In this document: piece after piece, positions 36,460-49,237 of the stretch
Layout: every line of letters starts with the position of its first letter
Position numbering within the stretch: the stretch's first letter is position 1
Assembly: GCA_033980235.1 (NCBI GenBank)
Contig: CM067067.1
Span: forward strand, 38,338,485-38,402,484
Source: Diadema setosum
Taxonomy: Eukaryota > Echinodermata > Echinoidea > Diadematoida > Diadematidae
Reading direction: 5' to 3'
DNA: 64,000 nucleotides
Translations under genes and position numbers: made by a program
Notes under the pieces: model-generated
What the model was told of the DNA's origin: nothing
Seen by the model: only the letters and a program-made list of their open reading frames with translations
Database searches by the model: none

Positions 36460-37225
36460 AAAAAATCACATACTTTTATTTTTGCACTAATTTTATAATT
36501 TTGTGAAATGTGTAAAAATTTCCATTTATGCAGTACATATCAAATACTGGTACATGTGTATGTATTTCACTCTATTTTGTTTCATAGGTATTGTTTAGTA
36601 AAGGTGAAAGTCATGCACATAGGTGAAAAAGTCACACAAGTAGGCCAAGGCGAGCTTGATACAGCTAGAGCGGCTCAAAACAGGCGCACCAGTACGTGGG
36701 TGTGAGGGTGTGTGCAGTGGGAGAAGGGGTTGTCACATGGTTGGTTGAATAACCCATTTGATTAGAAGACACCTTTTAATAGGTATTCCCCCCCCCCCCA
36801 CTCCCTCCTTCACCTTTGAGTGTGTGAACGAACCCGAACTGCCAGACAGCAAAGGCAACACCACTCTCATCTGGTTGGTATGGAACATTACCTACACTCT
36901 GATATACCCCTAGAAAATAATGCTGCAACATTCATAGCGTGCTTGGTTATCAGGGCTGTGTGATAAGCCTCGAAGGTCATATAAGAGGCAAGCCCATACA
37001 ACCTCCAACATAACATGTTTGCTGAGGTGAAATGTTCCACCTAGTTGTTGTTGTTGTTGTAATTTTAGCCTTCTGGCAGATCTGTACGAAAATTATATCA
37101 TGTCATATCATGCCAATTGGCATCCCTGTGTAATTGGCGAGCTTAATGTTAAGGGCACCGCAGAAAGCATCTACGTGAAATTCAAGGATCGAGACGATGA
37201 TTGAATCCGACATTCGTGTACGTGC

Positions 37226-37269
<44 letters not shown>

Positions 37270-38510
37270 ATCACCAGCGATGTCAAGAGTTCAATGACTA
37301 CCAAGGGTGTTGTTATTTTAGTTCATGCGCCATGCTTTGTTCAGCATTATTCCAGAGCAGATAAAATTACCAGTAATCATATTTTTATTCTTGATAGATT
37401 GCCTTCATGAACACAAACATGGTGTCCTTGTGTTGAACTTGAGGTGTTATATTGGAAATTATCTTTTTTTTTCTATAATGTACTCTGTCTTTGTTGAATG
37501 TGTAGGCCTACATTAATGTTCAACAACAGCTCTTTTTTCACAACACATCCAAATGCCAAATTGCCCAAAAAGAAAAAAAGCTACGGAGGAGCAATGTGTA
37601 TCACTCATCTAATGAACAATGATTCTTGTTGTGATTATGTTTCTGCAAAAAATAACAACCAAATTTCTATAACATTAACTTGTTTGAAGATATAAAGAAT
37701 CATTGCTGTAAACTGAGACAAGACTGACTTTTTTTTTCTAGATTCCTATTTTGTTTCAGCATTTTGAGGTTCAAACTCAATTTGTTTTGTGCAAAAATGA
37801 AAGAGAAATTTCACACTGTTTTAACCACCATCAACTAGTTTGGCAGGGTGGAAGAAGTTCGGGACTACAATGAACAGGAAGTTGACAGTGTAGTTATGCA
37901 ATGGGTCTGACCTACGTACCCTAACTTCCCAGCATCATAATACAACGTACATGTGTTGAAGTTTGAATCTTTATTTATTTTCAGCTGGATTGGGTACCCA
38001 CATCACGCTACACTCATCCGGCAGTTTATGATACGGTGAACTTACGTACGCAAGCGCACCACATATATACCCCGAGTGCGTTGCAGTAGGCAGTGCCAAT
38101 TGTGGGAGAGTTTACACAGCATCATCTTACATGAGGAAACAGAATTATACACCAACTACACACGCATGAAAGTCCTCAGGGTGCTGCTTCTTGTGACATG
38201 ATGTTGCTGCCCTATTTTGCAGGCACAATTCCACCAGTCGTTCTCTCAATCCATCTCTCTTTTTGCCTTCTCATCTGTTCATTCAGTCCTTGAATCCATC
38301 TATCAATTGATGTACACCCCTTCATAATGACAGCATTTTCAAATTTGTCTTTAAATATTACACTCAACAAGAGGATTTTGAATAAAGAGCTAGCATTGAC
38401 AGCTTTTATAGTATGTTGTATGTACACAGCTGTACGAATACATACAATTGTACAAACATTAATTTTGTATGTACTACAAAATAAGCATATATCTAGCATA
38501 CCTATCTGTT
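36460..38510. other. Single-copy stretch with microsatellites
   Basis: Holds a C run at about 36789-36799, (GTT)n at about 37044-37060 and (GT)n at 37227-37268. No coding region was recognised. Confidence 0.5.
37227..37268. repeat. (GT)n microsatellite
   Basis: About 21 uninterrupted GT units. Confidence 0.9.
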
Positions 38511-38626
38511 CAGTCATCTATCTACCTACCTACCTATCTATCCATCCATCTATCTATCTACCTACCTATCCATCCATCTATCTATCTATCTATTTATCTA
38601 TCCATCTACAATCTATCTATCTATCC

Positions 38627-38664
<38 letters not shown>

Positions 38665-38722
38665 TTACCTATCTTTTTATCTATCTATCTATCTATCTAT
38701 TCTATCAACCCATCTATCTATC
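38511..38722. repeat. (ATCT)n microsatellite
   Basis: About 210 bases of ATCT with ACCT and ATCC variants. The plus-strand Tyr/Leu/Ser/Ile repeat frames are artefacts of it. Confidence 0.9.
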
Positions 38723-39999
38723 TCTTTAAAATTCCAGTGATGGTCATGACATTTATGTAAAGAGAGATCACATTCTTACCTGCTCTTAAATGAAACTACA
38801 CAATGCCTTTGCAGCACTGGAAAAAAAAATGACTATAATCAAGAAATATTTCCATGTCTTGAAGCTACATACCCAGGGGAATTCTTTAAACATCATATTA
38901 CTCTGTCAATGTCACATGAAATTTGATGTTCAGATCAATTTAGATCAAGGGTTTTTTTAGCAGAATTTTGGTAGATATGCACGCACAAAAAAACAACGGA
39001 ATGCTATTGTGAGAATAAAAATAATGCCTTTGTTGGCAGTATCACAAATTCTTTTCAAACAACAAAAAGGAAACAAATTATATGCAGAGATAAAGATGGA
39101 CCAAATGAAACAAAGACAGAGAAAGAGCATGAACGAAGAGCGACAGACAAAAAAGTGGTGATGGCTCAATTACATTAGGACAGTCACTGGTGTGAAGTAA
39201 TCTCATTACCCCTCATCTATTCATTGCGATATTATATCACTATTGATTCGGGCTAATTGATTGGATCAATACTGCCAGGGCACGGTCTAGTGAGCAGTCG
39301 ACTCCATTCAATAGTCTAGCTTGACAGCTGTGACATCTGGCACTGGATCTGCACAATGTGATATACACACCCACTGAGATTCCAATGAGAATGATAGTGA
39401 TAGTCACTACAAATATGAAAGCGATTATGATAATCATCATAATGATAACAATGACAATGATTATGAAGATTAAAATGAAAATAATAATTACAATATGAAG
39501 ATAAAGAAGAAGAAAAAAAAAAGAAGAAAAGGAGAAGAAGACAACAAAGAAGAAGGGTACATGTCTATTTCAGGTATGCATGCATTTGCTCAGGATAGCT
39601 GTTCTGAATGTCATTCATTATATGTGTCTAAACCATGGCATCCTCTTTTAACATCCCAGTTCAGTTGCATAATTATATGTAAATGTGAAAACCAAACATG
39701 AATATTGAATATTAATGAGAGAAGGGGTAGCTGTGTAGAGGAGGCGGAAATGCAAGGAAGAAGTAAAAGGGTAATGAAAGGAAGAAGAAAAAAAGGAAAA
39801 ATGAAGAAGTTAAACACAATGAGAAAAAAAAAATAGAATAGAATTTGTAATCTCCTGCAGCAGAGCAGCTCTGATTGACCTGTTCACATTTATTATTCAA
39901 ATTCATGGAAATTTTCTTCCAGGACCTGATACTATACTGCTCAATCAAGCTCCTGAGTATTTCAATGTTTAGAATCCAGTTTGAGAGCACTACTTGTTG
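38723..39999. other. AT- and purine-rich stretch, no gene seen
   Basis: 39420-39560 and 39720-39840 are A/G-rich (GAAGAAGAAAA). No recognisable protein is present. Confidence 0.5.
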
Positions 40000-40368
40000 C
40001 TATATCAGGCAAGACTTCAGAAAGTTTTCTGATTGTTGGGAGCAACCTTTGCATTGACGGTGAGCAAGAAATTTGAAAATGACCACACATTGGTCCGTTT
40101 GAGGACAGCCGGTACTCATTTTAGCCAAAATAATCTTTGCAGCAAACAAGCAGTATTCCAGACCTAGATTTGAGTAGAAGACTGTTGCAGAGAGAAGACT
40201 ACTCTTATCAATATCAGCTGGTTTGCTCATGTACACTTGAAGTGAAACTGTTCCATTCTTCACTCGCAAAATACAACCATGTACCAACACCAACCCAAAT
40301 ACGCATATGATCCAAATGTGAACAAAGATTATTGTCACCCATTTGTGCTGCACACGTCCACATGACAT
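40000..40368 (-). CDS. Possible small secreted or membrane protein, not recognised
   Basis: This minus-strand frame of 122 codons starts with ATG at 40366-40368. Residues 1-9 are polar and basic, residues 10-31 are strongly hydrophobic (WVTIIFVHIWIICVFG region) and end at HGC. That layout is a classic signal peptide or signal anchor. The rest has eight cysteines, clustered towards the end (STGCPQTDQC, RQCKGC). No family was recognised. The frame does not overlap any repeat found here. It may be a first exon that splices before the visible stop, or a chance frame. A second, upstream minus-strand frame (40371-40613) ends two bases before this ATG and could be leader sequence. Confidence 0.25.
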   Translation of the reverse strand: MSCGRVQHKWVTIIFVHIWIICVFGLVLVHGCILRVKNGTVSLQVYMSKPADIDKSSLLSATVFYSNLGLEYCLFAAKIILAKMSTGCPQTDQCVVIFKFLAHRQCKGCSQQSENFLKSCLI

Positions 40369-41171
40369 TTCTAATTTCTACACTGTTCCCTCTCAACTTT
40401 CGAGGACTTCCTTATCCATGCATACTTGCAAGCCTCGGATAGTTCCTGCCCAAATGAGAATGTTGAACTTAGGTGCAGCCTATCGTAACGAAGGACATAT
40501 TGGTGACGTGGCGTGCATTCAAAATCAAAGACTGACTGTGAAGCAATCATGAATTTGAGGGAGGCTCCTTCTTGATCACTCAAATCATGAATTAGGAAAG
40601 TACCAAGGCACACGTATCTACCGGAGCTTCCGCCTGGTCAACGAAGACTATGGAATGAAGCCGCTGACGGTTGATTGGCTGATATTTACACTCTCCCCGC
40701 AAATATTTGAGTTAGGCTACATTCGCGTGGAGGAGACTGGGCTGTCCGATCCGGCCAGAGATGTGACTGGCTTGTGAATGTAGCCAAAGGGAGCTAAAAC
40801 AAATGGTTGAAATGCAGCACCATCCCCATGTATGGAGGAAGCCTGGGGTTCTTTTTCATCGGTTCTAATGTTTGATGGGAAAACAAAGAAGTTAAGGATG
40901 TAATGAGAAATTCTGAGGTAGAGAGCTTTATAAAAAGAAATCCGTGTTCCTACAATGAAAAGAAAAAGTAACAGGAAGATGATTATTATGGTTTGCTATA
41001 CTATAGCTACATTCAAGCTTATTCGTATAGAGGTTATTGTCATCCATGTTGTAAGTCTAATAGTTTTGAACAACAAGCATCACTCGATGATGGAATTCAG
41101 AATGTAGTGCACCTCCAGCAGCGATCTGATTTACTCATAGCGAGTCTCCACGATAAATTGAGATATGAAAA
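40369..41171. other. Single-copy stretch upstream of the possible minus-strand gene
   Basis: The frame at 40371-40613 (-) has no confirmed start and is not recognised. A short inverted repeat lies at 40715-40785. No clear promoter element was seen. Confidence 0.4.
40715..40785. repeat. Short inverted repeat GGCTACATTCGCG / GTGAATGTAGCC
   Basis: Two 12-13-base arms with one or two mismatches lie about 45 bases apart around a GC-rich centre. This is possibly the ends of a tiny MITE. Confidence 0.45.
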
Positions 41172-41266
41172 TAAACCAGTTGAGGATGAGTCCCGAGTAT
41201 ACTCAGGCAAGTGTCTATGGGAAATGCAATGTTACATAGCAAAATCAGTCTGTCCTCAACAGTTAC
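41172..41266 (+). mobile_element. Family A element, copy 3
   Basis: AGTTGAGGATGAGTCCCGAG through CTGTCCTCAACAGTTA, with the shared GTGTCTATGGGAAATGCAA. The terminal TTAA is mutated on both sides. Confidence 0.7.
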
Positions 41267-41306
41267 CTAGAAAGTCTAGTTCCTACTACCAGGGCAGTGG
41301 TCACGG

Positions 41307-41804
41307 TAGCCTTTTGTCAAGGCCCTCTCTCTGTAATGGGCGAGCGAAGCGAGCCCAGCCGAGCGCGCCAGCGCGAGGGCCTTTTGAGATCTGCTTCACA
41401 CATTATTATTCATGACACGTGAACCCTTCTGAATACTCATTTTAATGGCTTCCGGTCAACCAATGGAATGGCGCGCTCCCCGCATCCTCAACCTTGGTGG
41501 TCATGCCTGTTCGCATGCATCACTGACCACCCCAGGAGGTCTGCCACGGAACTCTATACACACTCTGTGTGTAGAGTTCTGTGAGGTCTGCGGCAGCGGC
41601 GTGCATTCGCTCTATTCAAATCGGGTTCGAGCAGACAGACACGCTGATTGGTCGGTCGACTTTTGCTCCCGAAATCGGGGAGCAAAACTCGGTAATTCAA
41701 AGGGCTAACAAAAGGATGCGAAGCAGATCTCAAAAGGCCCTCGCGCAACCCCACTCAGCTGGGCTATCTTCACCATACAGCGAGAGGGCCTTGACAAAAG
41801 GCTA
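41307..41804. mobile_element. 498-bp foldback element with a 9-bp target duplication
   Basis: TGGTCACGG occurs at 41298-41306 and 41805-41813, directly outside the element. The inverted ends start TAGCCTTTTGTCAAGGCCCT and stay recognisable for about 100 bases (GCGAGGGCCTTTTGAGATCT further in). A 9-bp duplication and long inverted ends point to a Mutator-like non-autonomous element. Inside, CTCTATACACA and TGTGTGTAGAG form a small hairpin near 41552-41579. The frames inside are not genes. Confidence 0.85.
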
Positions 41805-42139
41805 TGGTCACGGCAGATCAAGAACACAGAACCATACATTAAAGGTAATTCGGATAATAGTGCACAAGGAGTTCTTCCACCAAAAGTTATCCAATGCTCA
41901 GGTGCATGGGTACAGCTAAACCTGCGAGCTTGCTGATGAAAACTGCAATCACATTGGCCTGCGAACAATGCTCCACAAGAGGAGATGGGGGTGACTTCTA
42001 CAAAATGTTACCGGTAATTGGCTCATGATGTACTTGTAAGAGCTCAGACGTATCAAAATATTCACCTATCCTGACAAGTTTGATGACTGAAAACTCAATC
42101 TAGTTGTACCCACTTTCAAGAAGAATGTGGGGGGAGGGG

Positions 42140-43230
42140 GACACTGTGTCATAGTGGATAAGACTCTTGACTTTCAATCAGAGGTCCCAAATTCAAATCC
42201 CATCAAATGCCTATGTCCCACCCACGCCACTATGTCCCTCTCGACCCAGGTGTATAAATGGGTACCTGGCAACACTAGGGTAATAATAGTTACGTTCAGA
42301 CGGGAGCCCTTAACCTCGAAGTTAGGAAACTTCGAGGTTAGAGCTTGTAGTTAGGGACCATGAAGACGCACTCGTAGTTAGCAAACCTCGAGGTTTGCTC
42401 GATGTTTCAAGCCACGAGAAATCTTATGGTTAGCGCTCTAACCACGAGCCGCGGGGGGTCCCCACTCGTAGTTACGCACCGTGTGGACACAAAAAACAAC
42501 GAACTCGAAGTTAAGAGTGACCTCGCCGTAAACTCCAGCCCCTACAATTTCCCTCTGCTTCCGGGTCAACCTCCCAAACGTACACCACAAATACACTACA
42601 CGTGAAAAACCTATGACGCACGACACAACAACATCATCTTTTCTTCCCATGCGCTTGATCTCTGAAACTGAACACGTCGAACTCGCTACTGTATTCTATA
42701 TTCTTCTCCGACGGTAAAAAAAAAAAAAATTTTTTGATGAATATCTTCATAAAGGCATTAAGTCATTAGTGCAGTGCTATCTCTGCATACCATGACAGAG
42801 AACAAGAGTACCTGTAAGCGAGTCCGACAGGGTTGGACTAAAGAATGAATAGACGTCTTGTTAGCAGTGTGGGCTGAAACTTCCGGTTTTGTGGTTTTAA
42901 CATCGAGTGGGACCCATTCATAGTTACGGGGGGGGGGGGGGGGCAGAAGCTTTACCTCGAGGTTTCGTAACCTCGAGGTTAAGATTCGTCGTGTGGACAC
43001 ACGTCGTAGTTAGGGGGCAAGAGCTAAACCTCGAGGTTTCCTAACCTCGAGGTTAGGGCCTGCCGTCTGAACGTAACTAATGATGGTAGGACCCTCTTGT
43101 ACAGTAGTGACAACACTGAAGACTGGATAAAGAAGATTGTATTATTATAATTATTGTTGTCGTTATTACTATTATCATCATCATTATTATTATTATTATT
43201 ATTATCATTATCATCATCATCATCATTGTG
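42140..43230 (+). mobile_element. tRNA-derived SINE of a second family, split by an insertion
   Basis: The head ACACTGTGTCATAGTGGATAAGAC and a CAAATCCCATC-like B box lead into TGTATAAATGGGTACCTGGC. This half stops at 42287. The other half resumes at 43079 with AATGATGGTAGGACCCTCTTG and ends in an ATT-rich tail at about 43140-43225. The body and tail layout is that of widespread invertebrate SINEs. Confidence 0.7.
42288..43078. mobile_element. 791-bp foldback element inside the SINE
   Basis: AGTTACGTTCAGACGG at 42288 and CCGTCTGAACGTAACT ending at 43078 are the ends. The arms repeat AACCTCGAGGTT and AAACCTCGAGGTTT palindromes many times, with GTGTGGACACA words. AAT lies directly outside both ends, consistent with a 3-bp duplication; a TA duplication with shorter ends is also possible. 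No transposase is present. Confidence 0.75.
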
Positions 43231-44653
43231 TTGCCCCAATTAGAGTAATTTCCATTACTTTTTCCACTTTGAAAAGTTTAATTGTTGATACTTTACATCG
43301 TATATTGTGTTAGCGTATACACAGTATTTTTCACAAAGTGGTATAAAAAATACCTTTCATTGTGTTTACATACAACAAATGCAAAGGAAACAAAAACATA
43401 CCCACGCAAATTAATTATCAGAATATTTTATAAAATTTGCTGTATAATAATGTCTTTAAGTGCACATTATGCATTTCTTTGTCATCATGGTTCAACCAGA
43501 CTTTCTTTTTTCAATTTCTACATGTTTTTAATCACCATCATTAGAATATTCTGATGTGTTTCCTCCATAAAATGTTGTTTATTGATTTATAACTGGGTCA
43601 TTGCTGCATGGGTTCTCCCAGACGCTTCTCAGGGAACTCGGATACCCCGATGTGATGCGCACTGACGACTGTTTTACACATCACTGACCCCTAGATATCT
43701 AGGGTAGGCCTTGGAAGGCCATCACTATGTCATTACAGAAAGAACTGACGATGTGTCGAATTTATGGGGGCAAACAGGCTCGCCCAACCAAGAATCGATA
43801 CATCCTGCTTTCCTGAGCCATGCAGCAAGTCTCGCCTCAACCATCCTTCTCCCAGATCCATGCTTCTTCTTACACCATTAAAGGGAAAGATGTCCATGCA
43901 GAAAATACCCAGCTAACACAAGCACATTTATAGTGGAAACTTGAGAAAAATATCACATAATGTATGAAAGTAATAAGTTAATTTACAATATACAATTACC
44001 TGCAAGGTTTTTTTTTTTTCTCTTTTTTTTTTTGCCATTTGGTGTTAACATGTTATCTCTTTATATCTCAAAATGGCTCAATGGGTTTAAATGACTATCA
44101 CATCATTTTACAAATATTCTTCATTTATCAATAAAATATTAAAGTAAAACCTGTTTTTGTCACTCAAATAAAAATCACAGTATATGTCACATGAAAAAAA
44201 AAATATTTACATCAGCTCTTGCTTCTATGCATCCACAAACAATTAATATAATCTTCATATACAAATCAGGTCTTGTTACAAACCATCCCACTTACCAATC
44301 CAGATTAACATGAATTTCTCAACATAGAGCCAGCCAGCTGTAGTGAGAGTTGAAAAAAACAAAAAACCTAAAACACTTTAATATAGAACTCTTGGCAAAT
44401 TGAGGCACTGCCAATAATTTACACTCAAGAATCTTCATCACGGAATGTTTTCAACAACAATAGCCTGAAGGAGAAGAGCTTCAACCCCCCTCCCCACCTC
44501 GGTATTCTAGAATGAATGCAATCACCAAGGCGACAGCGACTGTCAATAGCCCTCCAATTTCCGTGGCAACGGGCAGGTGGTCTGCTGACCGTAGTTTAAG
44601 GCTTGTTTCCTCCGTGAATTTCCTCATCTCGTTAACTCCTCGGAATCAGATCT
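43231..44653. other. Single-copy stretch, no gene seen
   Basis: 43600-43870 and 44460-44650 are more complex and CpG-containing; the latter holds CCGTGGCAACGG. The rest is AT-rich with poly-T at about 44011-44032. No gene was recognised. Confidence 0.45.
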
Positions 44654-45136
44654 AGCCCGTTTTCACACGTGCCGAGAGTGCATAATTTGAACCACGATTC
44701 TAATGACGCATCACTAGAATCACGATTCAGTTGATGCAATTTGGCTGTGTGTATACAAACTGGAATCGTGAAGGGTGATTTGAATCATATATATTCAAAT
44801 TGTAATTCAAATGATGGTCAGGAGGAGTTTCCCAGTCATGGTTCTCCAGAAGTACAGAACGAAACAGTCATGAGTAAGAACTGACCTCCAAATCGTGTTT
44901 TCGGGGCGGAGCCTACAGTGACCTTTCAGCCACTTCCGTAGAAATGCTCGCACTGCAGTCAAAGCGTGCACTACCCAGTACTTAAACCCACTGAGGACGC
45001 TCTGAAATTCAAAACAGCAGAGTCTGCAAAACCTTCCTCAATCGTGTGTGAGGATGATAATTCTAATTTTAATTGTAATCATAACTGCAATTCAGCATTG
45101 CAATTACGCTTCATGACCCGTGTGAAAAACAGCCCT
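44654..45136. mobile_element. Foldback element of about 483 bp
   Basis: AGCCCGTTTTCACACGTGCC on the left pairs with CCGTGTGAAAAACAGCCCT on the right. Both arms contain AATTGTAATTCAAATG-like and TTTTAATTGTAATC-like words. The target duplication is not clear. Confidence 0.55.
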
Positions 45137-47077
45137 GGGGTGATACCGCTGTCTCTTCATGTGCTTCAATCCTGCTCCCCTACCCCATGAAAAAAATAAA
45201 ACACAGGAAGAAAAAGAAGCAGCAAAACGAGCAGTTCTTGCAGCCAAAATGGGTACTCCTGATGCAATGGCAGTACCTGAAAGAGGTAGCGCTGAAACCT
45301 TGCCTTTGGCACTAATTAGATTCCAAAGAGATGATTGCTGTCGTACCACTGTGAGATGAGAAAATGGCCGATCTACATGTAGCTCACAGAGTTTGATATC
45401 AGAAATATGACTTTTTTGTCCAGTACCCTCAAGACAGCCTAGAAATTCAACAAGCAGCATGTCATCATTCAATTTTGGGTTCATTTTCATGATTCTTGTG
45501 ATGACATTCAGTCACTATCAGTGCAAACCAGCTTGCATAACACAAAAACCATGCATAATATATGTATTATAAACTCTCATACTTTTATGCCCATATCACC
45601 CTATTCCTTGCTATTGTTCAGGAAAATTACACGTACAAGCAACCTTCTGCGGCATACTCTCACTACAAGTACATTACATGCATACCATGATTGGGATTTG
45701 ATGTCATTAGGGGCATGTTCCGATTCACACATTAATGAGATTTGCTACAGAAAATTGGATTAGAGTCTTGATTGAACACAAATCCCCAAATACTTGGATC
45801 AGAGCTCTGTCAATGCAATCAGTGCTTGGGAAATGTGTAGCAAAAATAAAGTTCCCCCAGAGACACTGGAAAAGTATAATTCTTTCTTCATACTGGATAA
45901 TCATGATTGCTGTGTCCAGATTTGAATCAATTTTGTTGCATTACAGTTATTCAACATGTCTGGCTGACTTGGGTTCCCCTGGCCATCATCACAAAATATT
46001 TTGAAGTTTTTGATGTAGTTTGTACATACTGTACAATCACACAGTTTACATACAGTAACGTGTTTCAGGCTGATTTCATTGTACCAATGGCCGACTTTGA
46101 CAGATCTTTCAGATGCCAATTCTCTGAAACACTTGTTTTCTTGTTGTTTTCTAGCACTTGTTGCAATAAAAATCAAATCATGCCTGATTAAACATCCCAT
46201 AACAAAAAAACACATCCACACATAAACACAATCACACATTGATTTGCTTGTACCCGTCTTTCATGAGAACAAACAACTACTGATCATAATGATTCTTGTA
46301 AAATTGATATACTGGACATTAAACGGCAAAATTTTAACAAGTGACATATTTTAAAGCAGGACAAATATAGCAGGCCCATCCACTTTGAAATACCCATAGG
46401 CTCCAATTTATGTCACACACACACACACACACACACACAATGAATCTAGGTTTTCTTTCTATCATTCTATACTGTTTTGTAGGTGATTCATCCTCTTCAC
46501 ACTTGTTCATAATAGCTCTCCACTTCATCTAGCTGCCACCCAAACACAAATATAGCCAGCCATAACTTTCTTGACCTGTGGACGTTAAGTACACATTGCC
46601 ACTCTCGCACGGTCCATATTACTCGGCCATAAACACTGTCGCCTCTTGACATTTCGCGGACACCAGCCGCCCGTCCAGTCCCTTCAATTCTGGGAAAATT
46701 TGATACCATCCGGTTCACCATGACAGCTCTGAAGGTCTGAAAAGCTAATAAAAACTTATTCAGAGACAAATATGGAAAATATATTAACGGCTAACTGCCA
46801 AAACTTGTAACTCTAATTAGACATCACAGTCCGCTGTGGACTCGGGTGTGAGGGAAAGGATAAATTTGCCAGATTTGGTCAACCAATGCATGCTGGATCT
46901 TTTTTCTTTCTTTCTTTTTTTTTTTTTGGGGGGGGGGGATGCGGTGTTTTATCTCTACCAAGGCTTAGATGATATGGAATGAGGGAAGGGGTGAGCAGGA
47001 GAGAGATACAAAGGAAATAAGGCCTTTGCACTTGCAATTTACCCCTTGGGGCTGCTTTTGACGATAAAGTGATCTTG
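45137..47077. other. Single-copy stretch with simple repeats
   Basis: Overlapping frames at 45104-45490 (-) and 45159-45359 (+) are open but not recognised. (AC)n lies at 46413-46439, and poly-T then poly-G at about 46916-46938. No gene is supported. Confidence 0.45.
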
Positions 47078-47468
47078 TTAAAGGGTGTCTACAGTTCTGG
47101 TTGAGGTGAGAATTTAGCTTTTAACGTTTTGCGAGATATTCAGAAACCACTCTATGAGATGTCAAAGAGCATGCAATTCTAAGGGGTATCAAAAGTTTAT
47201 TGATGAAAATCGGTTTTGAAATGGTTGAGATATCCCAAAACAAGGTGAAACAAAGAGATCCTAATAAAAGGCGTGGCCTGTCACCTTTAAATATTATCAC
47301 TTTTTTGCATATCTCTGCCATTTGAAAGCCAATTTTCATCAAATAAACATTGAATCCTTCTTACAATCACATGCTCTTTCAAATTTCATAAGGGGTTTCT
47401 CATTATCTCACTTAGGAATGTTCAAAACATGAATCCCCACCTCAACCATTACTGCACAGTCCCTTTAA
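47078..47468 (+). mobile_element. Family E element, copy 2
   Basis: Starts TTAAAGGGTGTCTACAG and ends TGCACAGTCCCTTTAA. The ends are inverted, and GGTTGAGGTG near the left mirrors CACCTCAACC near the right. The body matches 16108-16519. Confidence 0.75.
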
Positions 47469-47874
47469 TATCAAGCATAGGAGATATCTAAGTGATGTTG
47501 ACTCTTGGTGAAGTCCCATGAAAACAGCCATCAAAAGTGCGAGGATGAACAAAGAGAATAGGGGGAAAGACGGAAAACAGCTCCCCCTGACATAGAAAAG
47601 CGGAAGTCAAGACTACAATGGTTAGTTATTCAGTGCAATTGAAGAGGATGAGTAAGCACATCCTATGCAAAATATTTTCATAATCTTCCAGTCTCTGGTC
47701 ATTCATTTGTGACATTCCTCTGAGTAGAACTGACTGCATTTAATTGTCATATTCACCGGAATCTCCTCAAAGGAAATCCTACCTCACCACTGTTTTCTAG
47801 AAAAACAGCAAAAAGTACTTCTCAGTGGTCAAATGACTGACGGAAGGCAGTGATCTATGACATATCTCGATGAC

Positions 47875-48219
47875 TTAAAGGCATGATTTACCATTTGCAG
47901 CTTTAGTGCTTCAAAATAGTTCTAAAATGTGAGTTAGGGATAGAAACAACCAATGTGAAAATTTGAATCAGTATGATTAATGTTAAGTAAATTGTTAAAT
48001 ACACAAAATGGGAACCATAGTTATAATAAAAATGTTTCTAAACTAGACTGGTATAGACTGTTATGGTTTATTGAGAAAAATAGTGACATCTCGCTTAATT
48101 GCAAAATTATTACATGGTAGTATGTTTTGTGATACAACTGACCTACACATGTGCATCAAATGTGATATATCAACATTTTTTTTTAAATCACTGCTCCCAA
48201 TGGTACACAGTATCTTTAA
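47875..48219 (-). mobile_element. Family B element, copy 4 (reverse)
   Basis: TTAAAGGCATGATTTACC at the left and GGTACACAGTATCTTTAA at the right, with shared reverse-oriented interior (AGTTCTAAAATGTGAGTTAG). Confidence 0.75.
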
Positions 48220-48859
48220 TCATTGATATAAAAAGCTTTCATACTTTGTTAATTGTATTCATCAGTGAAACAGGTGGTTTCTAGTTGGTACCCTGAAGGA
48301 CTGAAAAAACATCATGGTTGATTCATTGTGAGAAAGCAGAGGAAACTCCCATAATGAAATACAACCAGGAGCATGAATGTTGGAATAGATTCTACAGCAG
48401 ATTGACACTGGTAACATCATCAAGTTTATTTTGGTTTACAAGCAGCCAAACTATGCCTAATACAAATATAATAACTTTTCTTCACAGGCCAGCAGAATTT
48501 GATTGGATTTATGAATCAATCGGCAGACCTGGTGAGATCTGACGAGCTGAGCAATAGATCATTGCCAATTTGATCTAAATTGGGAGAAAATCCATAATGT
48601 TGATATCACATGTAAAAAAGAAAGAAAGAAAAAAAAAGTTTGAAGCATGGGGATGACTACAGTAAACACTTTAACAACCAAATACCAGCGTTTGAAATAT
48701 AGGCTTTCTCATCATTTTACACAGGCAGTGAGCACAGCACAAATATGTCATTCAAATTTCATGGCTTGATATGATGCAATAATTGAGTGTTTTTCTTTGT
48801 GTTTTTTTTTTCATCATCACTAATCACTGAAGTCCCTATCAAAATCGGACACTGTATTC
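48220..48859. other. Spacer between two family B copies
   Basis: No gene or repeat end was recognised. Small GAAA-rich run near 48615-48640. Confidence 0.5.
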
Positions 48860-49237
48860 TTAAAGGTCCTGTTTACCTTTGGGAGCTGTGATTTAAAAAA
48901 TGTTCAAGATATCTCTTTTGATGCATTAGATGTGTAGGTCATTTGTATCACAAATCATCCTACCAGATACATTTATTTTTTTTTGTAATAAAGCCTAAAA
49001 TATATGGAAATATCACCATTTTTCTCATTAAACCTTAACTGCAGACAGTTTAGTCTGGAAACAGTTTATCATAACTATTGTTCATATTTTACATAATTAA
49101 CAATATACTTAACGTCGATTACACTGGTTCAAATTTTTACATTGGTCATTTCTATCCCTAACTCACATTTTAGGACTATTTTGAAGCACTAATGCTGGGT
49201 TTTAGTTTCATCTGCAAATGGCAAATTATGCCTTTAA
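48860..49237 (+). mobile_element. Family B element, copy 5
   Basis: TTAAAGGTCCTGTTTACCTT to AATTATGCCTTTAA, with the full interior present. It is in the opposite orientation to copy 4, about 640 bases away. Confidence 0.8.

Noticed and set aside
38327..38740. Tyr-Leu-Ser-Ile repeat protein
   Set aside because: Product of the ATCT microsatellite.
40371..40613. SH2-like fragment suggested by GTFLIHD
   Set aside because: The short phrase resembles the start of an SH2 domain, but the following residues do not fit and no ATG begins the frame.
41445..41919. Protein-coding frames on both strands
   Set aside because: They fall within the 498-bp Mutator-like element and its flank.
45104..45490. 128-codon minus-strand protein
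   Set aside because: It overlaps the end of the 44654 foldback, has no recognisable domain, and a plus-strand frame is equally open.
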